Origin: an uncultured Flavobacteriales bacterium
GTDB taxonomy: Bacteria > Bacteroidota > Bacteroidia > Flavobacteriales_D > Crocinitomicaceae
Assembly (NCBI GenBank): GCA_937973685.1
Contig: CALJKJ010000011.1
Coordinates: forward strand, 1 to 61,523
DNA length: 61,523 nt
Direction: 5' to 3'
A program made the position numbers and the translations under genes. This document shows positions 27,127 through 36,400 of the stretch, piece by piece (position 1 is the stretch's first letter; the number at the start of each line of letters is the position of its first letter). The notes under the pieces were generated by a model. That model did no database searches. It was given only the letters and a program-made list of their open reading frames with translations, and was not told the origin of the DNA.

Positions 27127-28811
27127 TCTGCTAATAACAACTGCTTTTTCAATTCGTTAATTCGGTTTAGTTTTCCTCTATCTCGGATACTAATAGCTGG
27201 AATGGTGTAATATCGATGGATATTTTCGAGGTAATCTATTTGTTTCTGCAGCCATTGTTTGTCTGTTAAAGTCATACCATAATTTTCCAATTCGACACGC
27301 AATTTAGCTGCAATGGTATAATAATCTGCTCTTCCCAAATAATCGTGATCTGCATCACAAATGATTTGTTCCAATAGATTTTGAGGTTCGATCATTCCAC
27401 TAGTGGCTAAAATCAACGATCGAATGCGTTGTATTTGAAGTGAATCATATCCAAAAGTTGGCAGCATTTTTTCCATCAATCGCACTGCATGTAGCTCGTT
27501 GTTTTCATTGGTATAGATAAATCCAATATCGTGGTATAGTGCGGCAGTGCGTACTAAAAGCAATTCTTCCTCTGAAATCCCTTCTAGTTGTGCTAAACGA
27601 ATAACTGCCTTTTCAACATTTAAAGTATGAAACAAGTCGTGATAAACAATTTGATCTGGCAAATTTGCCTTTAATCGCTGAATAACATCTTGCCGCATGT
27701 GATCAAAATCAACCGACTGTAATTTGCATTTATTTCGAATGAAGACATTAGGAAATTTCCCTTTACCATATAAACTGTATTCATTTTTCAATTTAGCAAG
27801 CTGAAACAACTCCATTTCTCCACCTCTTTTTTTTATGGGAACGATTCCCAATGAAATCCATTCAAAATAGTGACCTATTTGTTGGACCACCTCTTTCGTA
27901 ACTGTTATTTCATCGATTTGAGAAACTTGTTGAGCACGTGCTGCAATATTTACTGTATCTCCCCATACATCAAAAGAATAGCGTTTGGATCCAATTATTC
28001 CAGCTACCAAAGGTCCCGTATGAATCCCTATTCTTATTTCCCAAAAATTCCTTTTAAAAGCTTTCGCCAACGTTCGCTCGTTTCGCATGAAATTACGCAT
28101 CTCGATAGCCGCCAAACAAGCACGCAACAAAGGTTCTTCGTTATCTTCCGTCACACCACCTAATACCATGTATGCGTCGCCAATTGTTTTGATTTTTTCT
28201 AATTTATAACGATCTAAAATCTCATCAAAACGTGTGAAATAATATTCCAAACGTTTGACTAATTTCAACGGTTTCATCGCTTTTGCTTTTAGCGAAAAGT
28301 CAACGAAATCAGTAAAAATAACCACTCCCTCATCGATCCGTTTGGGCGAATATTTTCCTTGTACGTTCAAATCGTCTAAAACAGTTCTCGGCAAAATATT
28401 TCCAAGCAACTGCCCAATACGTTTGTCTTTGAAATAAAGTGATTTGTAATGAGCTATTTTTGTCTTAACATAAAATTCTTGGAAAGGTTTGTAAATAAAA
28501 TCGATAGCTCCTGAATGAAAACCACGCATTATTTTTGTTGATTCCTGTTGAATACTTGTCATTAAAAGCGCATAACTTATATTTGATGAAAATGTTGACA
28601 GTAACGTATTAAAATCTTCCATCGATGAAAAAAGTTGACTATCACAATTCACAAGAATCAAAGCAATATCCTTTTGTTGAATGATTAGTGCAGCTTGATC
28701 TATTGAAGGGCAGGATAAAACAATATTTCCTCCACCAATCAATAACTTTCGAAGGGCTTGTACATCATCTTCGACATCATCAATGATAAGAATGTTCATC
28801 AAGCGTTCCAT
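27123..28811 (-). CDS. class III adenylate cyclase with pseudo-receiver and HD domain
   Basis: 562 residues in three modules. (1) Receiver-like domain 1-125: acidic Asp11/Asp12 and Lys108 are kept, but the acceptor position in ILVNCD is Asn55, so it should not be phosphorylated. (2) Class III cyclase about 155-340: metal ligands Asp168 and Asp212, adenine-specifying Lys208 and Asp281, and transition-state Asn288 and Arg292; all point to ATP rather than GTP. (3) HD domain about 385-500: YHDLFH (His391), YHDIG (His427, Asp428) and CDADHD. The HD part could hydrolyse a phosphate ester. Monocistronic, no export signal. An ATG at 28799 (MNILIIDD) is an alternative start. Confidence 0.85.
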   Translation of the reverse strand: MERLMNILIIDDVEDDVQALRKLLIGGGNIVLSCPSIDQAALIIQQKDIALILVNCDSQLFSSMEDFNTLLSTFSSNISYALLMTSIQQESTKIMRGFHSGAIDFIYKPFQEFYVKTKIAHYKSLYFKDKRIGQLLGNILPRTVLDDLNVQGKYSPKRIDEGVVIFTDFVDFSLKAKAMKPLKLVKRLEYYFTRFDEILDRYKLEKIKTIGDAYMVLGGVTEDNEEPLLRACLAAIEMRNFMRNERTLAKAFKRNFWEIRIGIHTGPLVAGIIGSKRYSFDVWGDTVNIAARAQQVSQIDEITVTKEVVQQIGHYFEWISLGIVPIKKRGGEMELFQLAKLKNEYSLYGKGKFPNVFIRNKCKLQSVDFDHMRQDVIQRLKANLPDQIVYHDLFHTLNVEKAVIRLAQLEGISEEELLLVRTAALYHDIGFIYTNENNELHAVRLMEKMLPTFGYDSLQIQRIRSLILATSGMIEPQNLLEQIICDADHDYLGRADYYTIAAKLRVELENYGMTLTDKQWLQKQIDYLENIHRYYTIPAISIRDRGKLNRINELKKQLLLAD

Positions 28812-28969
28812 CTCACAACTATTTATGTGTTAACTTCTAGTAATCTAGGAACGAAATATACAAATAAATCATTGAAAATTAAGTTGTTAATTTAACAATA
28901 ATACACTATTAACAATTCACTCTTATCAATTTGTATCATCATTTAACAACAAGAATGATTTTATTGACT

Positions 28970-28977
28970 TATATTTG
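28970..28977 (+). promoter_or_regulatory. -7 box (TATATTTG) for the T9SS cargo gene at 29004
   Basis: TATATTTG lies 26 bases before the ATG and matches TAnnTTTG exactly. Confidence 0.5.
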
Positions 28978-29003
28978 TTACATAACTTTTAAAAGAAAAA
29001 ACT

Positions 29004-29894
29004 ATGAAGAAATCATTACTTATTTTAGGTTTGGTTGTAGCTGGATTTACTGCAAAAGCTCAAACTTATGCAGTAGACACATTGACAAACCATGCTTCTA
29101 CAAACATTTTCTCAGGAATTTTAGACAATGTTGCTCCTATTGACTCAGGATTTATTGGAGGAAACAATAACTATGGAGATAAAGTTAAAATGCAATTATT
29201 TGATGCTACGCATGGTGTTACACACGGAGGAACTGTTACAGGTGTTGCATTTTTTGCACCAATCAAAGTAGATGGTGGTGGTAGCATCAACGTTAAAATC
29301 TTTGCTGATAACAATGGTACTCCAGCAACTACTGCTTTAGCTACTAAAAATGTTACTTTGGCTGCGATCGATACATCAATGGCTGCTGCTGCATTCATTA
29401 AAGATTCTATCTTATACAATAACGTTGCAATGTTTGACTGGCCAGTTGCTATTCCTACAGGAAATAAATTTTGGGCAGCAATTGAATTACCTACAGGAGC
29501 AAACTTATTTGCAATAACAATTATTTTCCCTTTTGCTGATGCTGCTACGCATGCAGGTGAAATCTGGTCAGATGATTCATTCCACACAATTGGTGATCCT
29601 CAAAACTGGAATTTAACTGCAGGTTTTTCAATTTACCCAATTGTTAACTTAGTAGTTGGAATGGAAGAAAATGTGATCGAAGCAGCAGTTTCACCAAACC
29701 CTACAGCTGATGTATTGAACATCAAAATTTCTGAAGAAATCGCAAGTGTTGTTATCACAACGTTAGATGGTAAAGTAGTTGCAACTGAAGCTACAAACGC
29801 AATCAACGTAACTGAATTGAACGCTGGTATGTACATTTACACTGTTACAACAGCTAACGGAAAAGTTGCTACTGGAAACTTTGTGAAAAAATAA
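29004..29894 (+). CDS. T9SS-secreted protein, type A sorting domain
   Basis: 296 residues. Signal peptide MKKSLLILGLVVAGFTAKAQ, a mid part of beta-rich sequence with no catalytic motif (residues about 25-215), and a C-terminal type A sorting domain of about 70 residues (VSPNPTADVLNIKI, then LNAGMYIYTV and GNFVKK). Expected to be secreted or attached to the cell surface by T9SS. Its own promoter and a bidirectional terminator frame it. The strong A/T-ending codon bias and Lys/Ala-rich composition suggest high expression, but this is an impression only. Confidence 0.85.
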   Translation: MKKSLLILGLVVAGFTAKAQTYAVDTLTNHASTNIFSGILDNVAPIDSGFIGGNNNYGDKVKMQLFDATHGVTHGGTVTGVAFFAPIKVDGGGSINVKIFADNNGTPATTALATKNVTLAAIDTSMAAAAFIKDSILYNNVAMFDWPVAIPTGNKFWAAIELPTGANLFAITIIFPFADAATHAGEIWSDDSFHTIGDPQNWNLTAGFSIYPIVNLVVGMEENVIEAAVSPNPTADVLNIKISEEIASVVITTLDGKVVATEATNAINVTELNAGMYIYTVTTANGKVATGNFVKK

Positions 29895-29914
29895 TTTACA
29901 AATTATTAGTTTTG

Positions 29915-29946
29915 AAAAAGCCGTTCCAATATGGAACGGCTTTTTT
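29915..29946. terminator. bidirectional intrinsic terminator
   Basis: GCCGTTCCA and TGGAACGGC form a 9-bp perfect stem with a 3-base loop, with an A-run before and T6 after. It lies between the convergent genes ending at 29894 and 29982. Confidence 0.9.
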
Positions 29947-29981
29947 GTTGCAATGAACTTTTATTTTCTCATTATTATTTT

Positions 29982-30368
29982 TTAATGAATAGAAATTTCA
30001 CCATTTTCATTTTTCACGTATAGTGTATTGTAAGTTCGATACAAAGTTTTCGTCCAATTTGTGATGTGCTTTTGATCACTTCTCATTGGTCGAGCAGTTC
30101 GGTATTCATAAGAAATTAATTCAATTTCATATGTTTTATTAACTTGTGGAATATAAAAAACTAATTCTCCAGCTTTGTTGTTGGTATAGGTCAACCCATC
30201 ATTATTTGCAACTGTTGTTTTATCATAACTCGATTGTATGTTGATTACTTTGATTGAATCATTGATCAACGATGTGGCAATAAATAGTTTGGGATTTGGC
30301 GTATTTATTTGCGAAAAAACACGAAATGTACCAAAAAGGATCAAAAAGGTGAAAGCGACTTTTTTCAT
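29982..30368 (-). CDS. hypothetical secreted protein
   Basis: 128 residues. Signal peptide MKKVAFTFLILFGTFRVFSQ followed by a small beta-rich domain (NKAGELVFYIPQVNKTYEIE, then KTLYRTYNTLYVKNENGEIS). No recognised family. Single gene between two terminators. Confidence 0.55.
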   Translation of the reverse strand: MKKVAFTFLILFGTFRVFSQINTPNPKLFIATSLINDSIKVINIQSSYDKTTVANNDGLTYTNNKAGELVFYIPQVNKTYEIELISYEYRTARPMRSDQKHITNWTKTLYRTYNTLYVKNENGEISIH

Positions 30369-30510
30369 GATTAAATTTTATAGGTTAATTATATTTTGTT
30401 TTACACCTCTAAAATAAATAAATTCGGATACTCGTTACTTTTTTGCTTACAGTTTTGATTAAACGGTAGTAATCAACTTATTAAAAGCAATTTTCAAAAG
30501 AATTATAAAC

Positions 30511-30540
30511 AAAAAAAAGGCGCTCAAACGAACGCCTTTT
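30511..30540 (-). terminator. intrinsic terminator of sucC
   Basis: AAAAGGCG (30515-30522) and CGCCTTTT (30533-30540) form an 8-bp stem; on the minus strand it is followed by eight T. Confidence 0.85.
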
Positions 30541-30561
30541 CAATTATATTATTGTTGATTG

Positions 30562-31773
30562 TTACGCCAACACTTCTTTCACTTTATCAGCAGCTTCTTG
30601 TAACAAAACAGCTGAATGAACATTCAATCCTGATTCATCGATCAATTTTTTCGCTGCTTCAGCATTTGTTCCTTGCAAACGTACAATGATTGGAACTGGA
30701 ATATTTCCAATGTTTTTGTATGCATCCACAACACCTTGAGCAACACGATCACAACGAACGATACCACCAAAGATATTGATCAAAATTGCTTTTACATTTG
30801 GATCTTTTAAGATAATGTGGAATGCTTTTTCAACACGTTCCGCATCAGCTGTTCCACCTACATCTAAGAAGTTAGCTGGATTACCACCTGAATATTTGAT
30901 GATATCCATTGTCGCCATTGCAAGACCAGCACCATTTACCATACAAGCAACGTTTCCGTCTAATTTCACAAAGTTTAATCCTGCTTCTCCAGCTTCAACA
31001 TCCATTGGATCTTCTTCTGAAGTATCACGCATTTCTAAGTATTCAGGGTGACGGAACAAACCGTTTCCATCTAAAGTAACTTTCGCATCAACTGCAATTA
31101 CTTTATTATCAGATGTTTTCAACACTGGATTGATTTCAAACATGGCAGCATCACAACCTTCGTAAGCTGTATACAAGTTCACAACAAATTTTGTCATTTG
31201 TTTGAAAGCTTCACCAGATAAACCTAAGTTAAAAGCGATTTTACGTGCTTGGAAACCTTGGATTCCTACTCGTGGATCAATTTCCTCTTTGAAAATCAAA
31301 TGTGGTGTATCGTGTGCAACAGTTTCGATGTCCATTCCACCTTCAGTAGAATACATGATTGTGTTACGTCCTTTTTCACGATCTAATAAAACAGACATGT
31401 AAAACTCTTCTGTTTGCGCTTCACCTGGGTAATATACATCTTCAGCAATTAATACTTTGCTTACTAATTTACCTTTTCCGTTTGTTTGAGCTGTTTCTAA
31501 ATGACCTCCTAAAATGCCTTTTACTTTTTCCTCAACTTGGTCAATTCCTTTTGCTAATACAACACCGTGAGAACCTGTTTCTTCAACAACTCCTTTACCA
31601 CGACCACCTGCATGGATTTGTGCTTTTACTACGTACCAGCTCGTTCCTGTGTCTTCCGTTAATTTTTTTGCAGCAGCTACCGCATCTTCAACTTTTTCAA
31701 CAACAACTCCGCGTTGTACTGTAACACCATACTTTTGTAAGATGGATTTTCCTTGATATTCGTGTAAGTTCAT
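30562..31773 (-). CDS. sucC: ADP-forming succinyl-CoA synthetase, beta subunit
   Basis: 403 residues. TCA-cycle enzyme making ATP from succinyl-CoA together with SucD. MNLHEYQGKSILQKYGV is the typical start. ATP-grasp features are visible: VVKAQIHAGGRGKGV in the nucleotide lid and MFEINPVLKT with the Mg-binding Asn. The C-terminal CoA-ligase domain contains NFLDVGGTADAERV and the power helix INIFGGIVRCDRVAQGV. sucD is not adjacent in this window, common in Bacteroidota. It has a good sigma-A promoter and its own terminator. Confidence 0.97.
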   Translation of the reverse strand: MNLHEYQGKSILQKYGVTVQRGVVVEKVEDAVAAAKKLTEDTGTSWYVVKAQIHAGGRGKGVVEETGSHGVVLAKGIDQVEEKVKGILGGHLETAQTNGKGKLVSKVLIAEDVYYPGEAQTEEFYMSVLLDREKGRNTIMYSTEGGMDIETVAHDTPHLIFKEEIDPRVGIQGFQARKIAFNLGLSGEAFKQMTKFVVNLYTAYEGCDAAMFEINPVLKTSDNKVIAVDAKVTLDGNGLFRHPEYLEMRDTSEEDPMDVEAGEAGLNFVKLDGNVACMVNGAGLAMATMDIIKYSGGNPANFLDVGGTADAERVEKAFHIILKDPNVKAILINIFGGIVRCDRVAQGVVDAYKNIGNIPVPIIVRLQGTNAEAAKKLIDESGLNVHSAVLLQEAADKVKEVLA

Positions 31774-31798
31774 GACAACTTTGTTTTTTTTCGTGGGT

Positions 31799-31827
31799 CA
31801 AATGTACGTATAAAATTACTTTTACAA
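31799..31827 (-). promoter_or_regulatory. sigma-A type promoter of sucC (TTG-N18-TACATTTG)
   Basis: On the minus strand TTG (31825-31827) is followed by 18 bases and TACATTTG (31799-31806), 25 bases before the sucC ATG. Both elements fit the Bacteroidota -33/-7 consensus; it is the best promoter match in the window. Confidence 0.65.
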
Positions 31828-31880
31828 CGCAATAAAAACGCTAATTATATATAGTTTATTTACTGTTTTCGTTTTTCCAA

Positions 31881-33365
31881 TTAATGAGCATGCAATCGCC
31901 AAGTCGAAGTGATGTTTTGAGAGGCTGCATCTTTGTTCGCTTTCTTTTCCAAATCCGACCAAATAGAACTTAAACCTGCTTGTAAAGCTGCTTTTTCGTC
32001 TGTATACGCTTCCCACATTACAGTTGGATCTTCGAAATAATGTTTGACAAAATTAGTATCAAAATCGCCTGATCGGAAAGCAGGATGTTTCATGACATAT
32101 TTTCCAAAATCAAGTGTTGTTTTGATACCAGAAATCTCATAACTATCAATCGCTTTGACCATTTTATCAAGTGCTTCTTCACGCGTCGGAGCCCAAACAA
32201 CTAATTTAGCAATCATTGGGTCATAATAAATTGGCACTTCCATTCCTTCTTCAAACGCATCGTCAACACGCGCCAAATCAACTCGAGGTCGTTTGTACCT
32301 ATTCAAAGTTCCAATATCAGGAACAAATCCATTCAAGGTATCTTCTGCATAAACGCGTACTTCGATTGAATGACCGTTAATTGCTAATTCGTCTTGTAGT
32401 TTTGGCAAACGTTCTCCACGTGCAACGCGCACTTGCCATTCGACCAAATCAGTTCCAGTTATTTCTTCTGTTACAGGATGTTCTACTTGTAAACGGGTGT
32501 TCATTTCCAAAAAGAAGAAGTCCAAATTAGCATCCAACAAAAATTCAACAGTACCAGCTCCCTCGTAATTACAAGCTTTGCATACATTCACAGCTGCCTC
32601 CCCCATTTTTTTACGTAATTCGGGAGTTAACACCGCAGAAGGTGCCTCTTCAACTACTTTTTGGTGACGACGTTGAATGGAACATTCACGTTCAAATAAA
32701 TAAACTGTATTTCCATGTTGGTCAGCAAACACTTGTATTTCTATATGACGTGGTTTTGTGACAAACTTTTCAATAAAAACAGCGTCATCACCAAATGAAG
32801 AACGCGCTTCACTTTGAGCTAATTGCATTTGTTCTTCAAATTCTTCAATGTGATTGACAAGGCGCATTCCTTTTCCACCACCACCTGCAGATGCTTTGAT
32901 CAAAATTGGAAAGCCAACTTCTGCAGCAATGATTTTTGCTGCTTCAACATCTTTGATTGCTTCATCAACCCCAGGAACTAAAGGTACATTGTAGCTTTTA
33001 ACTGCTTGTTTTGCCGATAACTTATCCCCCATCAATTCCATTGCTTCTGGAGAAGGTCCGATAAATTTAATCCCTGCAGCAGAAACTTTTCGAGCAAATC
33101 CAGCATTTTCAGATAAGAAACCATAACCTGGATGAATTCCCTCTACGCCAAGTTTCAAGCAATAATCAAGAATGACATCTTGTTGCAAATACGATTCAGA
33201 TGAAGGTGATTTTCCAACATAAACTGCTTCGTCAGCTTCTAATACGTGTGGAGCATTTACATCAGCATCCGAATAAATAGCAACTGTAGCAATGTTCATC
33301 TTTTTTAACGAGCGAATAACACGACGTGCTATTTCTCCACGATTGGCAACTAATACTTTTTTCAT
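31881..33365 (-). CDS. biotin carboxylase subunit of an acyl-CoA carboxylase (AccC-like)
   Basis: 494 residues. It carboxylates biotin on a carrier protein using ATP and bicarbonate. Start MKKVLVANRGEIARRVIRSL is typical. ATP-grasp motifs: GGGGKGMRLV (glycine-rich loop), EMNTRLQVEHPVTE (Mg-binding Glu and Asn, catalytic Arg). The C-terminal domain is of usual length, and no biotin-carrier (AMKM) motif is fused. No carrier-protein or carboxyltransferase gene is beside it, so it could belong to acetyl-CoA carboxylase or to a propionyl-CoA-type enzyme; no symbol is given for that reason. Confidence 0.9.
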   Translation of the reverse strand: MKKVLVANRGEIARRVIRSLKKMNIATVAIYSDADVNAPHVLEADEAVYVGKSPSSESYLQQDVILDYCLKLGVEGIHPGYGFLSENAGFARKVSAAGIKFIGPSPEAMELMGDKLSAKQAVKSYNVPLVPGVDEAIKDVEAAKIIAAEVGFPILIKASAGGGGKGMRLVNHIEEFEEQMQLAQSEARSSFGDDAVFIEKFVTKPRHIEIQVFADQHGNTVYLFERECSIQRRHQKVVEEAPSAVLTPELRKKMGEAAVNVCKACNYEGAGTVEFLLDANLDFFFLEMNTRLQVEHPVTEEITGTDLVEWQVRVARGERLPKLQDELAINGHSIEVRVYAEDTLNGFVPDIGTLNRYKRPRVDLARVDDAFEEGMEVPIYYDPMIAKLVVWAPTREEALDKMVKAIDSYEISGIKTTLDFGKYVMKHPAFRSGDFDTNFVKHYFEDPTVMWEAYTDEKAALQAGLSSIWSDLEKKANKDAASQNITSTWRLHAH

Positions 33366-33416
33366 CTGAATAATTTTCTGCGGTTAAAATTACACAAAGC
33401 AAATCGAATAATTAGT

Positions 33417-33438
33417 AAAAAAACGCAATGAAAATTGC
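33417..33438 (-). terminator. intrinsic terminator of tamB
   Basis: GCAAT (33425-33429) and ATTGC (33434-33438) form a 5-bp stem with a 4-base loop; on the minus strand T7 follows. The stem is short but the layout and place after tamB fit. Confidence 0.55.
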
Positions 33439-33463
33439 TAATTTACTATACAATGAACTAGTA

Positions 33464-36400
33464 TTATTCGGGAAGAACTATTGGATTTGCCACAACTGGA
33501 TTAGTTGGATATTGGGGTTCAACAGGAAGAGGTACAATATTTTTACCTTTTTTAATAAATACCCTGTTTTCTTTTCTTCTGAAAATGTTTAAAATAGGTG
33601 AAAACAACATTTTGTATGTATGACGTTTGAATAATTTACCTAAGGATGTCACCATTTTAGATTCACTAAATTCATTGAACTGTTCTTGGTAATGCAAACC
33701 AATACCTTGGGTAAAATCTCCCTTGTATTTTTCCGTCAAAACACCCCGGTCGTTGGATAAATTAAATATTTTCAAGCGAAATGTTCCATCATTATTAATC
33801 AGGTATTCAATGTTCATGTCACCAATGTAGGAACTTGAATTTGCGACGCCAGTTGTGGAATTCGCAACACCAAAAGCACCTGTAATCAAAATGCTTTTAT
33901 TCTCTCCTACAGCTGTTTGGAATCCTACAGTGGTTTGACGTGTTAAACTTGACGAAGAACCATTTTGAGCTGATTTGGTATCAAAACCAACGTTAAATTT
34001 CACTTGCTTTGACAATCCTGTTAACGCCGAATTGATTTGTTCTGCCAATACGTCGGTTGCACCTCCAAATCCTTGATTTGATTGCCCATTTAACGGAACA
34101 AATCGTTTCATGACCAAAAGCGTGAAGAATTGTTTTTGCAAATCATCTGGATTAGAACGAATTCTACTCAAGGCTTGCTTTCCAGCTTCATTTGCTGTGG
34201 GAACATCAATATCTAATTGAACAGTTGGATTACTTATTGTATTGGTAATATTTAAAATACAGCGCACTTCTTCGTTTCCAACAGTTGAAATCCCCCCAAC
34301 AGCATCAGCAGTAAGTTCTTTGATACTTGCGTTGACTTTGTTGTAAGCAGAAATATCAAGATTTGCCTCGTATGGATCGCCCGTCCACGTTATCGAACCT
34401 CCAGGTACCAATGTAAATTGTTGTTTGATTGGTGGTAAAACAAAATCATATTTCCCAGCTGCTATAACATACTGTCCTTTCATTTGAATTTTACCAAAAT
34501 TATCAGCAGTAATGTTTATTGGGCCTAATCCTCGTGCAGAAATTGCATCACCTGTTTTTTCGTTAAAAACCAAATCGATTTCAGCTTGAGGCGTTGTGGT
34601 TATGTTTAAATCCAGATTAATTCCCGTCAAGTCGATTTGTTTGTTGATGCGTTTTTTCTGAACATCAATGGTGATAAAATCATACTCAGACACTTCACTT
34701 GGACCATACATTGGTACAGTGATTTTGGTATCTTTTTCTGTTTGTGCATTTAAGGTAATATCTGTTTGCCCGTCTTGAATGAAAATATTAGCATAACCTG
34801 TGGCATAGGCTTTTCCATAATACACTTCCCCTTCTTTGTATTTGGTATTCAGTGCTAAAAAACGCCCTGTAAACGACCGGTGATACGTGTTTTCTACTGT
34901 TTCTCGATCAAACCATAAATCGATGTTAGCTGACCAATTTGCAAATTGATTGTGGGTTATCGAACTCGTTAGTACTGCTGTGTTTCCCTCTTCATCTGTA
35001 ACAGGCATATTGTTGATGAAAAATGAACTGTGTTGACTAGAAAAAAGAATCGGTCCATTTAATTTATAGGTTGTTCCGATAACACCAACTTTTAAACTTC
35101 CTTGTGTTAAATTTAATAATCCGTCAATTTTGGGTGAGGAAGAATTTCCGTACACATCAATTTTACCATTCAACTTTCCTTTTACAGCCGAAATAACTTC
35201 TGGATCTAAAAAGGCATCGACAAATTGAATATCTGTGTTTTTAAAATCTAGTCGGAAATCAATGTCGTTTTCTTGTTTAAAGGGATAATAATATCCTGAA
35301 AAATTGAATGTTTCAAATTTTAAATAATCCAAGTCACCACTTAGAATTAAACGCTCTTGCAAGTAATCCCATTGGGCATAACTCGCAATATCCCCAACAC
35401 TCTTTTCGTTGACAAATAAGTCTTGAATAGTCAATTCACCTTGTGCCTTTAAGGTAGTAAAAGGCGTGTAAAAATTGAAGTTGCCATTTATTTTACCTTT
35501 CAAATTGACATCCTCTTGTAAGAGTGCCGAAAATTCTTCGAGTTGAACATCATTTAAGTAAACGAAAACTTTATCCGATTCTTTGTCCGACAATACTCCG
35601 TTTACCGTAATGAATTGCACATCTCGTTCAAAAACTAAGTGATCGATAGCGATACTCTTATTACTATAGGTGAGTGCTGCTGTATTTTGGATTTCCCATA
35701 ATTTATCTTTTAACGTAAAATATGAAGGTTTTACAATAAAATTGATAGAATCATTAGGTAAAAACGAAGTTGTAAAGAAAAATTGAGCTGGATTTTTTTG
35801 TTTTAAATTCCAATCAAGAGTAGTCGAAAACACATTTTGTTCACCGATTATTTTTGTATTAAAATCGGATACATTCAACGAATCATTCCAAAATGCATTT
35901 TTTGCATGAAAAGAAGAAACAACGCGATCATTTTGAAGCTGTTGATCCAAAGTAATTCCAGCAAAATACTTTTTATCAATACTTCCTTTTGCTTCATTTT
36001 GTTGAACATAAGCAATTTCATTTGATGTAATTGCTAATGAACTACTATTATCTACTTCCGAAAAATGTGCAACCAATTTTGTTCCTTGTGCTATTTTAAC
36101 TGTTGGCGCAAAAACGTGTAAGACTTCATCTGCATTTCCTACTACAGCTGTCAAGTCAAAAAACTGACCTTTTTTAGCCTTTTTGGGGAGGGGCGTTTTT
36201 GTTATCAGTGTTGGGAACGCTGTAGCTAACTGATTAGAAACGACTTCCATAATTGTTGAAGGGTCAACTTTACCAATTAATTCAATGGTTGCAACTTTAC
36301 TGTTTATTGTTAACCGATCTGCAAAAACGGACCTTTCAATTGCTAAATCGAATGATGGAACGTTGATTTGCTTGTTATTTTCTTGATAATACAGTTGGTT

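Noticed and set aside
30776..31724. Plus-strand open frames in sucC, including one of 121 codons
   Set aside because: Antisense to a highly conserved enzyme gene; Leu/Phe-rich composition typical of antisense reading.
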